Source: Geomesophilobacter sediminis (lineage in GTDB: Bacteria; Desulfobacterota; Desulfuromonadia; Geobacterales; Geobacteraceae). Taken from it: a stretch of 64,000 nt of DNA. The stretch is taken from contig NZ_JAEMHM010000002.1 of the NCBI RefSeq assembly GCF_016458275.1, positions 188,001 to 252,000 of the forward strand. The letters run 5' to 3'. The notes beneath the pieces were generated by a model that was not told the DNA's origin, made no database searches, and saw only the letters and a list, made by a program, of their open reading frames with translations. A program made the translations under genes and the position numbers. Positions 9,753-18,872 of the stretch are shown one piece after another. Each line of letters opens with the position of its first letter. Position 1 is the first letter of the stretch.

Positions 9753-11567
9753 ATGGCTGTCGAAGCACCTACGAAAAAACTGCTGCAAGGAAACGAGGCG
9801 ATCGCGCGCGGGCTGGTGGAAAACGGCTGCGTCGTCGCCGCTTCCTATCCGGGAACCCCCGCCTCGGAAATCCTCACCTCGGTACAGGAGTGGCAACGCC
9901 GGGAAGGGGTCGAGATGCACGTCGAGTGGTCGGTCAACGAGAAGGTCGCCCTCGAACTTGCCTACACCGCCAGCCAGACCGGCCTGCGCGCTGCGACCGC
10001 GATGAAGCAGGTCGGGCTCAACGTGGCGAGCGATCCCCTGATGAGCGCTGCCTACCTCGGCGTGGTCGGGGGCTTCATCGTGGTCAGCGCCGACGACCCC
10101 GGTCCCCACTCCTCGCAGACCGAGCAGGACAGCCGGCTGATGGCGATGCTCGCCAAGATCCCGGTGCTCGATCCCGACTCCCCGCAGCAGGCACGGGAGC
10201 TGACCGGGACCGCCTTTGCGCTCTCGGAGACCTTTTCCATTCCGGTCATGCTGCGCCCCACCACCCGCGTCTGCCACGCCTGCCAGGACGTGGCGCTGGA
10301 GCCGGTGGCGCAGCTCGGGCGCAGCGCCAATTTCCGCAAAGACCCCTCGCGCTGGGCGGCGACTCCCAAGTTCCGCTACCAGCTCCACTTGGAACTCAAC
10401 GAGAAACTCGCCAACATCGCCGCCTACACCCCGACCGCGCCCCGCTGCCACAACCCGCAGACGGTGAGCCGCAAGGCGGTGGTCGCCTCCGGCCCCGCGG
10501 CGGCCTACGTGCGGGAGGCCCTGGGCGACCTGGGCCTGTGGGACCAGGTGAGCTTCCACCAGGTGGTGCAGCCCTATCCACTGCACAGCGCCTTCATCGA
10601 GGAGACCCTGGCCGGCTACGACGAGATCCTGGTCCTGGAAGAGACCACCGGCGTCATCGAGATGCAGTTCCGGGACCGCTCCAAGGTCCGGGGCAAGCTC
10701 TCGGGCGCGGTTCCCGAGGCAGGGGAGCTCCTCCCCGAGATCGTGGAGCGGATCCTGGCCGACTTCGCCGGGTTGTCCGCGGCGCCGTCGGCGCCGGCTG
10801 CGGCACCGGGAGGACGCCGTCCCACCCTGTGCCCCGGCTGCCCGCACCGGGCGAGCTTCTATGCGATCAAGAAGGCGGCGCCCAAAGGGATCTACCCGAG
10901 CGACATCGGTTGCTACACCCTCGGCATCAACCTGGGCGCGGTCGACACCGTCCTTTGCATGGGCGCCTCCATCAGCCAGGCCGCCGGCTTCTACCATTCC
11001 TACCGGATCACCGGCCAGCAGCGCGACATCGTCGCCACGGTCGGCGACTCCACCTTCTTTCATGCCGGCGTCCCGCCGCTCGTCGATGCGGTGACCCAGG
11101 GGGCGCGTTTCGTCCTGGTGATCCTGGACAACGCCACCACCGCCATGACCGGCAACCAGCCGACCCCGGCGCAGGGGACTCCGGCCGGCCTCCCGGTCGC
11201 CATCGAGAACCTGGTCCAGGGCTGCGGGGTCCGCTTCTGCAAGAGTGCCGACCCTCTCGATCTCCCCGGCTTCACCGCGCTCATGAAAGAGGCGGTGGCC
11301 TTCTCCCGGGAAGAAGGGGTCGCGGTGGTCATCGCGAAGAGCCCCTGCCTGGTCGACCGGAGCGCACCTCGCGTCCAGCGGGCGCAGCCGGCAGTGACCG
11401 CGGAAAAATGCATCGGCTGCCGGGTCTGCACCGCCGCCTTTGAGTGCCCGGCGCTCGAGTACGACGAGACGACCAAGAAGGTGACCGTGGACCGGATGAT
11501 CTGCAGCGGCTGCAACGTCTGCCTGTCGGTCTGTCCGGTGGGTGCGATCGAGGAGGTTAAGGGATGA
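9753..11567 (+). CDS. iorA: Indolepyruvate:ferredoxin oxidoreductase, alpha subunit
   Basis: 604 residues, the usual size of IorA. With IorB it oxidatively decarboxylates aryl-pyruvates to aryl-acetyl-CoA and reduces ferredoxin, in the cytoplasm. The N-terminal part is the pyrimidine-binding TPP domain. CPGCPHRASFYA begins the pyrophosphate-binding domain, with VGDSTFFHAGV and NATTAMTGNQPTP as the metal/TPP loop. The C-terminus carries two ferredoxin-type 4Fe-4S sites, CIGCRVC and CSGCNVCLSVCP. GAGG lies eight bases before the ATG. The stop overlaps the iorB start by four bases. Confidence 0.97.
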   Translation: MAVEAPTKKLLQGNEAIARGLVENGCVVAASYPGTPASEILTSVQEWQRREGVEMHVEWSVNEKVALELAYTASQTGLRAATAMKQVGLNVASDPLMSAAYLGVVGGFIVVSADDPGPHSSQTEQDSRLMAMLAKIPVLDPDSPQQARELTGTAFALSETFSIPVMLRPTTRVCHACQDVALEPVAQLGRSANFRKDPSRWAATPKFRYQLHLELNEKLANIAAYTPTAPRCHNPQTVSRKAVVASGPAAAYVREALGDLGLWDQVSFHQVVQPYPLHSAFIEETLAGYDEILVLEETTGVIEMQFRDRSKVRGKLSGAVPEAGELLPEIVERILADFAGLSAAPSAPAAAPGGRRPTLCPGCPHRASFYAIKKAAPKGIYPSDIGCYTLGINLGAVDTVLCMGASISQAAGFYHSYRITGQQRDIVATVGDSTFFHAGVPPLVDAVTQGARFVLVILDNATTAMTGNQPTPAQGTPAGLPVAIENLVQGCGVRFCKSADPLDLPGFTALMKEAVAFSREEGVAVVIAKSPCLVDRSAPRVQRAQPAVTAEKCIGCRVCTAAFECPALEYDETTKKVTVDRMICSGCNVCLSVCPVGAIEEVKG

Positions 11568-12103
11568 GCCGGCAGCAACTGATCATCAGCGGTGTGGGAG
11601 GGCAGGGGATTCTCTTCATTACCCGGCTCCTTGCCGAGACCGCTATCGCCAAGGGGCTTCCGGTGCTCACCTCGGAGACTCACGGCATGGCGCAGCGCGG
11701 CGGGATCGTGATCTCGCACCTTAAGGTGGGGGATTTTTCCAGTCCGCTGGTTCGCCCGGGAAAGGCCGACCTGCTCCTTTCTTTGAAGGCGGAGACCGTG
11801 GCCCTGCACCTGCATTTTCTCAACCACTCCGGGACCGTCGCCGCCAATGCGCGTGCCCTTCCCGAGGCTGCCGCCGGCAAGGAGGCGGTGACCGTCGATG
11901 CGGATACCCTGGCCCTCAACCTGGGGGACCCGCGCAGTGTGAACCTGATCGTCCTGGGGCGGGCGCTGGCCCAGCCGGGGATGCTCTTTTGCAGCGCCGA
12001 GGAGGTCATTGCCGTGCTCAAGGCGAGGCTTGCCGGCAAGGAGAAGCAGCTGCAAGGGGCCTTGGCCGCCCTGAAGGCCGGTATGGAATACGGCGCGGCC
12101 TGA
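11564..12103 (+). CDS. iorB: Indolepyruvate:ferredoxin oxidoreductase, beta subunit
   Basis: 179 residues, full length for IorB, the gamma-type domain of 2-oxoacid:ferredoxin oxidoreductases. The GVGGQGILFITRLLAE motif near the N-terminus and ETHGMAQRGG following it are typical of this domain. It starts by an ATGA overlap with iorA, as expected for subunits of one complex. The next gene, an aryl-CoA ligase, follows 27 bases later, so the three form one operon for interconverting aryl-pyruvates, aryl-acetates and their CoA esters. Confidence 0.95.
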   Translation: MSRQQLIISGVGGQGILFITRLLAETAIAKGLPVLTSETHGMAQRGGIVISHLKVGDFSSPLVRPGKADLLLSLKAETVALHLHFLNHSGTVAANARALPEAAAGKEAVTVDADTLALNLGDPRSVNLIVLGRALAQPGMLFCSAEEVIAVLKARLAGKEKQLQGALAALKAGMEYGAA

Positions 12104-12130
12104 CCGCAGCCCGAGAAGGAGACATCGTAC

Positions 12131-13423
12131 ATGCTGAAGCGTTTTCCCGCGAAGGTATCCCCGGCCGATCTTGCTGCGCATCAATTGGCCGGACTGCAAT
12201 GGACCGTGCGTCATGCCTATGAAAATTCCCCCTTCTACCGGGAGAAGCTCAGTGCCGCCGGGGTCACCCCCGACTCCATCGGTTCGCTGGACGACCTTAA
12301 ACGGCTGCCCCTCTTGACCGCGCAGGATCTGGCCGAGGGATACCCCTTTGCCCTGCGCAGCGTCCCCTTTACCGACCTGGTGCGCATCCACGCCTCCTCC
12401 GGGACCACCGGCAAGCGCAAGGTCCTTTGCTACACGCAGAAGGATCTCGACGACTGGCAGAGCATGTTCGCCCGCTGTTACGAACTGGCCGGGCTGACCC
12501 GCGAGGATCGGGTGCAGATTGCGGTCGGCTACGGCCTTTGGACCGCCGGTGCCGGTTTCCAGCTCGCCTGCGAGAAGTTCGGTGCGCTCGCCATCCCGGT
12601 CGGCCCGGGGAACCTCGACATGCAGATCGGCCTGATGATCGACCTGGAGACCACCGTCTTCTGCTGTACCGCCTCGATGGGGCTGCTCCTTGCCGAAGAG
12701 GTGCTCCGCCAGGGGCTGCGCGACAAGCTCAAGCTGAAGAAGGTCATTCTCGGCGCCGAGCGGAGCTCGTCGGCGATGCTCGCGACCATGAAGGCCGGGC
12801 TCGGGGTGGAGGAGATCTACGACATTCCCGGGCTCACCGAGGTCTACGGCCCCGGGACCGGTCTTTCCTGCGGCCGGGAGCCCGGCATCCATTATTGGGC
12901 CGACTACTACATCCTGGAGCTCCTCGACCCGATCACGCTCGAACCGGTCGCCCCGGGGGAGGTGGGGGAGATGGTGTACACGACCCTCGGCAAGGAAGGG
13001 GCGCCGCTGATCCGCTACCGGTCCCGGGACCTGACCCGCCTGATCGTGGAGCCGTGCCCCTGCGGCTGCACGCTGCCTCGGCACGACCGGATCCTCGGGC
13101 GCTCCGACGACGTGGTCATTTTCCGCGGGGTCAACATCTATCCGGGGCAGGTCGACGAGGTACTGCACCACGTGGAGGGGATCGGAAGCGAATACCAGGT
13201 CCATCTCGGCCACGGCTCCGACGGCAGGGACTTCATGACGGTGAAGGTCGAGCGCGCCGCCGGGGCGGGGAGCGTTTCCGACCCGGAACTGCAGAAAAGG
13301 ATCGCCTCCGCCATCAAGCACAAGCTCATCGTTTCCTGCAACGTGGAGGTCGTGGCGTACGGGACCATGCCCCGTTCCGAGCGCAAAACCAAACGGATCT
13401 TCGACGAGCGCAATTTCGAGTGA
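12131..13423 (+). CDS. paaK: Phenylacetate-CoA ligase family protein
   Basis: 430 residues, the usual length of PaaK. It forms an aryl-acetyl-adenylate and then the CoA thioester. The ATP/AMP-binding P-loop reads SSGTTGKRKVLCYT (about residues 83-96). The core GLTEVYGPGTG and the YRSRDLT segment with the adenylate-binding Asp and Arg follow. The C-terminal domain has RSDDVVIFRGVNIYP. In iorAB operons this ligase either activates aryl-acetates or runs in reverse to conserve ATP after IorAB; the sequence cannot tell which. AAGGAG precedes the ATG, and a terminator follows. Confidence 0.94.
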   Translation: MLKRFPAKVSPADLAAHQLAGLQWTVRHAYENSPFYREKLSAAGVTPDSIGSLDDLKRLPLLTAQDLAEGYPFALRSVPFTDLVRIHASSGTTGKRKVLCYTQKDLDDWQSMFARCYELAGLTREDRVQIAVGYGLWTAGAGFQLACEKFGALAIPVGPGNLDMQIGLMIDLETTVFCCTASMGLLLAEEVLRQGLRDKLKLKKVILGAERSSSAMLATMKAGLGVEEIYDIPGLTEVYGPGTGLSCGREPGIHYWADYYILELLDPITLEPVAPGEVGEMVYTTLGKEGAPLIRYRSRDLTRLIVEPCPCGCTLPRHDRILGRSDDVVIFRGVNIYPGQVDEVLHHVEGIGSEYQVHLGHGSDGRDFMTVKVERAAGAGSVSDPELQKRIASAIKHKLIVSCNVEVVAYGTMPRSERKTKRIFDERNFE

Positions 13424-13460
13424 AAGAAGTCCGTGCCACGGTTCTTGCCGCATGAAATAT

Positions 13461-13497
13461 AAAAGGGTTCCCTCGGAAGGGGGAGCCCTTTTGTTTT
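13461..13497 (+). terminator. Terminator of the iorAB-paaK operon
   Basis: AAAAGGGTTCCC, a short loop, GGGAGCCCTTTT, then GTTTT. The stem has one G-T wobble. It sits about 40 bases after the paaK stop. Confidence 0.8.
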
Positions 13498-13594
13498 GTG
13501 TGCGCCTTTCGCTTGGGGCGCCCGTCCGGGGCACGATTGGCTGCTGCTGGACTGGCTGGCCGAAGATCTTCAGCCGTTTTTCGAATTGGCAGTT

Positions 13595-13658
13595 GGTAGG
13601 AGCGATATTCCGGTCGCGATCGCCAACCTGAAATCGCGACTGAAAATCGCTGCTATCC
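13595..13658. repeat. Degenerate REP-like palindrome
   Basis: GGTAGGAGCGATATTCCGG, TCGCGATCGCC and then an imperfect inverse half. It is a decayed member of the family that recurs at 16031, 16913, 21953, 32426, 59323 and 63699 (core GTAGGAGCGACATTCTTGTC). Confidence 0.6.
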
Positions 13659-13706
13659 CGTCAATCGTCATAATTTGAATAAAATGGAACGCTGTTATTT
13701 TTGCGC

Positions 13707-13757
13707 TTGACAAGTGAGTGTGCTCTGATTTATAGAGTCGTTATATAAAGCCTCTAT
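13707..13757 (+). promoter_or_regulatory. Promoter and probable operator of the TetR gene
   Basis: TTGACA (13707-13712) and TTTATA (13729-13734) are 16 bases apart. The inverted repeat TTTATAGAG ... CTCTATTTAAA begins at the -10 box and runs to 13760, just before the TetR start at 13769. This is the expected place for an autorepressor site. The surrounding 13424-13768 stretch otherwise holds only the terminator and a repeat. Confidence 0.5.
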
Positions 13758-13768
13758 TTAAAACTCGA

Positions 13769-14395
13769 ATGAAGGTACCGATGTCCCCAAGAAACACGCA
13801 ATTCAGCCGCGATGACATCATCGAAGCGGCTTTTCAGCTGGTCCGGGAAATGGGATGGGAAGGTTTTTCGGTCGTTGCGGTGGCAAAGTCGATCGGTTCT
13901 TCCACCATGCCGGTCTACTCGCAGTTCTCCAACGTGCGGGAGCTCGAGGACGAGGTCTGCCGCAAGGCGATGGCCCTGATGAAGGAACACCTGCTGGTGG
14001 ATCGCACCGGCGACCGCTGGATCGACCAGGCGGTAAGCTACGTGAATTTCGCCGTCGAAGAACGGCATCTTTTCCGCTGCCTGGGGGACGGTCGCAACCT
14101 CGATCTGCAAAAGGAACTCGGGATGGGGCTGGTGGAATTTCTGGACCAGTCACTGGCCGATTACCCGCTCTTTGCCGGTTTGAACGACATGGAGTTCCGG
14201 ATGATCCGGATGGCGCGCATGATGTTCGCCCAGCGACTGGCCCACTGGCTCAATAACGACATCCACTTCCTGAACCGCTCCGGCCTGGAAACGGAGGATT
14301 TCATCCGCCGCAGTTCCCGTGCGATCTACGACGGGTTCATGCTGCAGTTCGGAAAAAAGACCACTAAACCCGGAACCATCAACCACAACGCGTAG
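13769..14395 (+). CDS. TetR/AcrR-family transcriptional regulator
   Basis: 208 residues. The N-terminal helix-turn-helix lies at about residues 10-60: DDIIEAAFQLVREMGWEGFS followed by VVAVAKSIGSSTMPVYSQF, where SSTMPVYSQF fills the recognition-helix position. The C-terminal ligand domain is not recognisable by sequence. It precedes, on the same strand, a peptide-type ABC importer and a methyltransferase (14462-21910), so it probably controls them and its own promoter. ATG at 13769 is the likely start; an internal ATG five codons later is possible. Confidence 0.88.
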   Translation: MKVPMSPRNTQFSRDDIIEAAFQLVREMGWEGFSVVAVAKSIGSSTMPVYSQFSNVRELEDEVCRKAMALMKEHLLVDRTGDRWIDQAVSYVNFAVEERHLFRCLGDGRNLDLQKELGMGLVEFLDQSLADYPLFAGLNDMEFRMIRMARMMFAQRLAHWLNNDIHFLNRSGLETEDFIRRSSRAIYDGFMLQFGKKTTKPGTINHNA

Positions 14396-14461
14396 GGGCG
14401 CTAGCATGCTGCGCCCATGAATCCTTGAAATTAGGCGGTGCTACTGGCATTGGAGGGGACC

Positions 14462-16000
14462 ATGGAACATGGAAGAGGAGCAACATCGCGGTGCGTCGTC
14501 TTGCTGGCCCTGTCGTTTTTTACCGTAATGGTCTGGGCGGCTCTCGGGGGTGCTGCCGAGAGACCCGGAGGAACACTTACCGTCGCGATCGAGGAGGACT
14601 TCAGGGGCTTTGACCCGATCAAGGTCGGCGTCCTCTACACCTCGGCGCGCAGTGCCGCGGTCGCGGTCGAGGAGCGCCTGTTCGATCTGGACCCCAAGGG
14701 AAATCTCCTTCCGGAACTGGGATTGTCCGCCACTTCGAGCAAGGACGGCAAGAGTTGGACCATCAAGCTCCGTCGGGGCGTCGTCTTCCACGACGGCACC
14801 CCGTTCAATGCCGACGCAGTGGTCAGCCACTGGGATCGGCTGCTCGACCCCAGGAACCACTTCCGTGGTGCGTCGACCATGCAACCGATTGCCGGCGTTA
14901 CCAAGGTCGATGACTTCACCGTCCGTTTCCAGCTCAAACATCCCTGGCTTTCTTTCAAGGACCAGATCGCTTCGCCCCTGCTGATCGCCGCCTATATTCC
15001 CTCGCCCAAAGCGGTTCGCGAAGGGACGCACGACCGGGCACCGGTGGGGACCGGGCCGTTTCGCTTCCGGGAATGGCTCCCCAACAACCGCCTGGTCCTG
15101 GTCAGAAACCAGCAGTACTGGCAAAAAGGGCGCCCCTACCTGGACAGCGTGGTATTCAAGATCGTCCCAGACATGCAGACCCGCTATACCGCGCTCAAAT
15201 CCGGCGAGATGGACGTCATCCTTACCGACCGTGGCGCCAGCGTGCTGCAAGCCCAGGAAGACCGGTCGCTTCGGGTCTACCACAGCGAGGTGACCGGCGC
15301 CGAGACCGTCATTTTCAATACCTCGCGGCCTCCCCTGAACGACCTCCGGGTCCGCCGGGCGATCGCCCACGCCTGGAACCAGGAGTTCTACATCCGGGCA
15401 AGTTACAAAGACACCATCTCCGAAATCCACGATCCTTTCGGGGGGAGTTTCTCCTGCGGAGATGTGGGGTACCGCCAGCACAACCTGGACCTGGCGCGCA
15501 AACTGATCGCTCAGTACGGAAAGCCGGTCAATATCGAGCTGCAGATCACCAACACCCCCCGGGGGCGGGAGTTCGGCGAGATGATCCAGCGCATGATGAA
15601 GGAAATCGGGGTGACCGTTACTCTCCGGTCCCTCGCGTTGAGCCAGCGTAACAAGCTGGTTTTCGCCGGCGATTACCAGATGACCGGCTGGTCCCTCTTC
15701 GATGCGACCGATATGGGCCCGACGCTGTATGCCAATTATTTCTCCGCCAGCGAACTCAATTTCAGCCGCTACCGCAACCCGGAAATGGACCGCCTGCTGA
15801 CAGCTTCCCAGACGAGCACCAAGCAGAAGGAACGGGAAAAACTGCTCTGCGGCGTGGCGCGCCTGATCAACGACGAGGCGGTGAGTCTCTACCGTGGCGG
15901 GCTGCGTTACAACGCGATTGCTAAAGCAGAGGTGAAAGGTATTTCCCGCATCGACCACGGGATCGTACGGGTGAAAGACGTCTGGTGGGCCGGGAAATGA
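14462..16000 (+). CDS. ABC transporter substrate-binding protein, family 5 (dipeptide/oligopeptide/nickel type)
   Basis: 512 residues from ATG 14462, chosen because GGAGGGG lies a few bases upstream; a GTG at 14438 is in frame but has no such site. The N-terminus is a signal peptide (VVLLALSFFTVMVWAALGGAA), so the mature protein is periplasmic. The family-5 signature region is near residue 75 (KDGKSWTIKLRRGVVFHDGTPF), followed by GTGPFRFREW. It would deliver its ligand to the two permeases at 17108-18872. Whether the ligand is a peptide, nickel chelate or other small molecule cannot be read from the sequence. Confidence 0.92.
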   Translation: MEHGRGATSRCVVLLALSFFTVMVWAALGGAAERPGGTLTVAIEEDFRGFDPIKVGVLYTSARSAAVAVEERLFDLDPKGNLLPELGLSATSSKDGKSWTIKLRRGVVFHDGTPFNADAVVSHWDRLLDPRNHFRGASTMQPIAGVTKVDDFTVRFQLKHPWLSFKDQIASPLLIAAYIPSPKAVREGTHDRAPVGTGPFRFREWLPNNRLVLVRNQQYWQKGRPYLDSVVFKIVPDMQTRYTALKSGEMDVILTDRGASVLQAQEDRSLRVYHSEVTGAETVIFNTSRPPLNDLRVRRAIAHAWNQEFYIRASYKDTISEIHDPFGGSFSCGDVGYRQHNLDLARKLIAQYGKPVNIELQITNTPRGREFGEMIQRMMKEIGVTVTLRSLALSQRNKLVFAGDYQMTGWSLFDATDMGPTLYANYFSASELNFSRYRNPEMDRLLTASQTSTKQKEREKLLCGVARLINDEAVSLYRGGLRYNAIAKAEVKGISRIDHGIVRVKDVWWAGK

Positions 16001-16030
16001 CAACGGTGGGGATCGGCCGGAGTTACCAGT

Positions 16031-16093
16031 GTAGGAGCGACATTCTTGTCGCGATTTCGGCAGCTCGATCGCGGCAGGAATGCCGCTCCTACA
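16031..16093. repeat. REP-like palindrome, well preserved
   Basis: GTAGGAGCGACATTCTTGTC, GCGATTTC on the left and GATCGCGGCAGGAATGCCG, CTCCTAC on the right form an inverted pair. Each half also contains its own small hairpin (GACATTCTTGTC, CGGCAGGAATGCCG). Confidence 0.85.
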
Positions 16094-16215
16094 GCACGAA
16101 GCGGGCAACGTCCCACCTGCACTGAGTAAAACCCTTGTTGCTGACGAGAGTTGATCCCTGTGATGTAAAGCAGAACTCGAGCCGGCGCCGGCGGCGCCGT
16201 AAAAGGAGGGAGAAC

Positions 16216-16875
16216 ATGAGACCCACGGTAACTGCGGTATTTTTCGGTTTTGCCTTGTTGGTACTGCTTCCCTATGGCGTTCAGGCTGCATCCTCCCAAT
16301 TTCCGGGCGGCACTTCTCCATCCGCCAAGTACCTCTTCTTTTTCCACAACCTCTACGTTGAAAACAAAGGACCCGATGGCGACTGCAAATACCACGAGAT
16401 CCTGAAAAGCTTCAGCGATCGCGGCTACACCGTCATCAGCGAGATCCGGCCCAAGGACAGCTCGGTTGCGGAATACGCCAGAAAAGCGGCCGTGCAGGTG
16501 CGCAGCCTGCTCGATGCCGGGGTCCTGCCGCAGAACATCGCCGTGACCGGACATTCCAAGGGGGCGGTCCTGGCGCTTCGGGTTGCGGCGGAGCTCGGCC
16601 AACCGAAGATCAGATACGTCGTCATGGCCGGTTGCGGCATCAAGGGGCTGGAGAAGGCCTATCCCGACTTCGCCGCGCTGAAAGGTGATTTCCTCTCCGT
16701 CTATGCCAACTCCGACAAGGTCGCCCGCAGCTGCGGTGCCGAGTTTGCCCAGGCCGGCTCCGGCTTTGGCGGCAAGGAACTGGTGCTGGAGAGTGCGGCC
16801 GGCCACCAGCTCTTTTTTAAACCGGAAAAGCGGTGGGTGGATCCGGTGGCCGCCTGGCTGGAACAGGGGCAGTAA
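16216..16875 (+). CDS. Periplasmic alpha/beta-hydrolase-like protein
   Basis: 219 residues from ATG 16216, with AGGAGGG five bases upstream. A signal peptide covers about residues 1-25 (ending VQAASS). The hydrolase fold is suggested by VTGHSKGAVLALR, a nucleophile elbow with Ser in GHSKG, a likely acid Asp in YANSDKVARS, and a likely His in ESAAGHQLFF. It sits between the binding protein and permeases of a peptide-type importer, so it may trim or release the ligand in the periplasm. That role is inference; the substrate is unknown. Confidence 0.8.
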   Translation: MRPTVTAVFFGFALLVLLPYGVQAASSQFPGGTSPSAKYLFFFHNLYVENKGPDGDCKYHEILKSFSDRGYTVISEIRPKDSSVAEYARKAAVQVRSLLDAGVLPQNIAVTGHSKGAVLALRVAAELGQPKIRYVVMAGCGIKGLEKAYPDFAALKGDFLSVYANSDKVARSCGAEFAQAGSGFGGKELVLESAAGHQLFFKPEKRWVDPVAAWLEQGQ

Positions 16876-16912
16876 GACGGGGCGGTTGCCCGGCGCGGAT
16901 TTGCCCTTTCCG

Positions 16913-17037
16913 CTGTGGGAGCGCCATTCCTGGCGCGAACCGCCGGAGGCGGTGACAAAGGTCGTGGAATTCGCGCCTGGAAAAGGCGCTCCCACAGGAA
17001 GAGAGATTCGATCGCGACCAGAATGTCGCTCCTACAG
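16913..17037. repeat. Composite REP-like element
   Basis: CTGTGGGAGCGCCATTCCTG, GCGCGAA pairs with TTCGCGCCTGG, AAAAGGCGCTCCCACAG. A further half unit, GATCGCGACCAGAATGTCG, CTCCTACAG, follows. The inner part contains GAACCGCCGGAGGCGGT, also palindromic. It separates the hydrolase and permease genes, so it may affect expression within the operon. Confidence 0.85.
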
Positions 17038-17107
17038 GGCGCCCCCGGGCTCCGGCAGGGCGGCTCCCCGATCCGGCTCCGCCATGTTTAAACGATGAGG
17101 GCTGCCT

Positions 17108-18061
17108 GTGCACTTTTTGATTCGCAAATCCCTGCATCTTGTTCTGGTTGCCCTGGCGGTCACGGCGATCACCTTCGTCATGCTCGACCACATGCCGGTC
17201 AGCATCGAGCACGAGATTACCGGGCGCTTCGCAACGGAAGCCGACGTTCGTTCCCTCCGGGAGCAACTGGGGCTGAACGCTTCGTTGCCGGTCCGCTACG
17301 GCAGGTGGCTTTCCGGTGCGCTGCGCGGCGAGCTCGGCCGCTCGTTGAGCACCGGAGAACCGGTGGGGCAAGCCCTGGCTGCCTCGCTGCCGGTTACCCT
17401 GGAACTTTTGCTCCTGGCTCAGCTTCTGGCGCTTGCCCTGGCGCTGCCGGTGGGGATCGCCGCGGCCTGGCGTCCCGGCTCCTGGTGGGATCGGCTGAGC
17501 GGGACGATCGGGTTCGGACTGGCCTCCTTGCCGCCGTTCGCCTTGGCGGTGGTGCTCATGTTCCTCTTCTCGCTCCGGCTCCGCTGGCTTCCCGCGACCG
17601 GCTTTACCCCTCTTTCCGTGGGATGGTGGCAAAACCTGCGCGGGCTTTTGCTTCCGGCCCTTTCCATCGCCCTGGTCGAGTGGGTGACCCTGATGCAGGT
17701 GCTGCGCAGCGACCTGATCGCGACCCTGCAGGAAGACTTCATCCTGCTGGCGCGCGCCAAGGGGCTGCCGGGGTGGCGCATCATGTTCCGCCATGCCCTG
17801 CGCCCATCCTGCTTTTCCCTCATCACCCTGGTCGGCCTTCATGGCGGAAACCTGCTCGGGGGGGCGGTGCTCATCGAGAACATCTTCTCCTTGCCCGGCC
17901 TCGGCCGTTTGCTCCTGACCGGGCTCTTTTCCCAGGATTATCCGGTGGTGGCTGGATGCGTCCTGGTCATTGCCTTGGGTTACGTGCTGGTCACCTTTTC
18001 GGTCGATCTATGCTATGGGGCGCTCGACCCGCGGCTGCGGCGGGAGGGTGCCGATGGGTAA
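17108..18061 (+). CDS. ABC transporter permease, DppB/OppB type
   Basis: 317 residues with about six membrane helices. The first helix is at the extreme N-terminus (LHLVLVALAVTAITFVML), followed by the long periplasmic segment typical of DppB (EHEITGRFATEADVRSLREQLGL). The EAA-type cytoplasmic loop that docks the ATPase reads LLARAKGLPGWRIMFRHALRP. The start is GTG 17108. The 3' end overlaps the next permease gene by eight bases. The pair forms the inner-membrane channel of the importer. Confidence 0.93.
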   Translation: MHFLIRKSLHLVLVALAVTAITFVMLDHMPVSIEHEITGRFATEADVRSLREQLGLNASLPVRYGRWLSGALRGELGRSLSTGEPVGQALAASLPVTLELLLLAQLLALALALPVGIAAAWRPGSWWDRLSGTIGFGLASLPPFALAVVLMFLFSLRLRWLPATGFTPLSVGWWQNLRGLLLPALSIALVEWVTLMQVLRSDLIATLQEDFILLARAKGLPGWRIMFRHALRPSCFSLITLVGLHGGNLLGGAVLIENIFSLPGLGRLLLTGLFSQDYPVVAGCVLVIALGYVLVTFSVDLCYGALDPRLRREGADG

Positions 18062-18872
18062 GGGCTCCGTTACCTATCGGCTCGCCCTCGCCTGGCTCAG
18101 CTTCGTGGCGCTCGGGGCCGCGGCGGCGGGGTTTTTGCCGGTTCCTGCTCCGGACCAGATCGACTGGAACCACCTGGCCGTGGCGCCGGGTGTTGCCGGG
18201 CATCTGCTCGGAACCGATGCCATGGGCCGGGACTTGGCCAGCCGTATTTTCTTTGGGGCACGGGTTTCCCTGGTGGTAGGCATCTTTGCCCCGGCCCTGG
18301 GACTCGCCGTCGGGGCGCTGCTCGGGATTGTCGCCGGGTACTACCGCGGCGTGGTGGAGACGGTCGTGATGGGCGCGGTCGACGCTTTTCTCGCCTTCCC
18401 CCGGGTGGTCTTCCTGTTGATGGTGCTCTTCATCTTCGGCTCCAGCCTCCCGAAGGTCACCCTGGCCCTTGGCATCGTGTCCGTGCCGTATTTCGCCCGC
18501 ATTGCCCGGGCCAATACTCTGAAGGTGGCGGTGCAGGAGTTCGTGCTGGCGGCACGGGCCTCGGGGGCGGGGAATGGGGCGGTGATGCTGCGGGAAATCC
18601 TTCCCAATGTGATGCGGCCCCTGCTGGTTTATCTGCTGCTGGTGGCCGGGCTCTTGATCATCGCCGAGGGGGCGCTCGGCTTCCTTGGCGCGAGCGTGCC
18701 GCCTCCGATGCCGAGCTGGGGAGGGATGATCGCCGAGGGGAGAGAGGTCCTGGATCATGCTCCGCAGGTGAGCCTGATCCCGGCTGCGGTGATGTTTCTG
18801 ACCATCCTGTCGGTGAACGTGATCGGTGAGCGGCTGCGGGCCCGGGCCGGGATCAGTGAGGCTCAGCCATGA
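18054..18872 (+). CDS. ABC transporter permease, DppC/OppC type
   Basis: 272 residues from ATG 18054, with GGGAGG just upstream. The N-terminal helix is followed by GTDAMGRDLASRIFFGARVS, the signature of DppC/OppC proteins. The docking loop reads VLAARASGAGNGAVMLREIL, and the C-terminal GALGFLGASVPPPMPSWG is typical. It overlaps the upstream permease by eight bases and the following ATPase by four (ATGA), so these genes are co-translated. Confidence 0.93.
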   Translation: MGKGSVTYRLALAWLSFVALGAAAAGFLPVPAPDQIDWNHLAVAPGVAGHLLGTDAMGRDLASRIFFGARVSLVVGIFAPALGLAVGALLGIVAGYYRGVVETVVMGAVDAFLAFPRVVFLLMVLFIFGSSLPKVTLALGIVSVPYFARIARANTLKVAVQEFVLAARASGAGNGAVMLREILPNVMRPLLVYLLLVAGLLIIAEGALGFLGASVPPPMPSWGGMIAEGREVLDHAPQVSLIPAAVMFLTILSVNVIGERLRARAGISEAQP

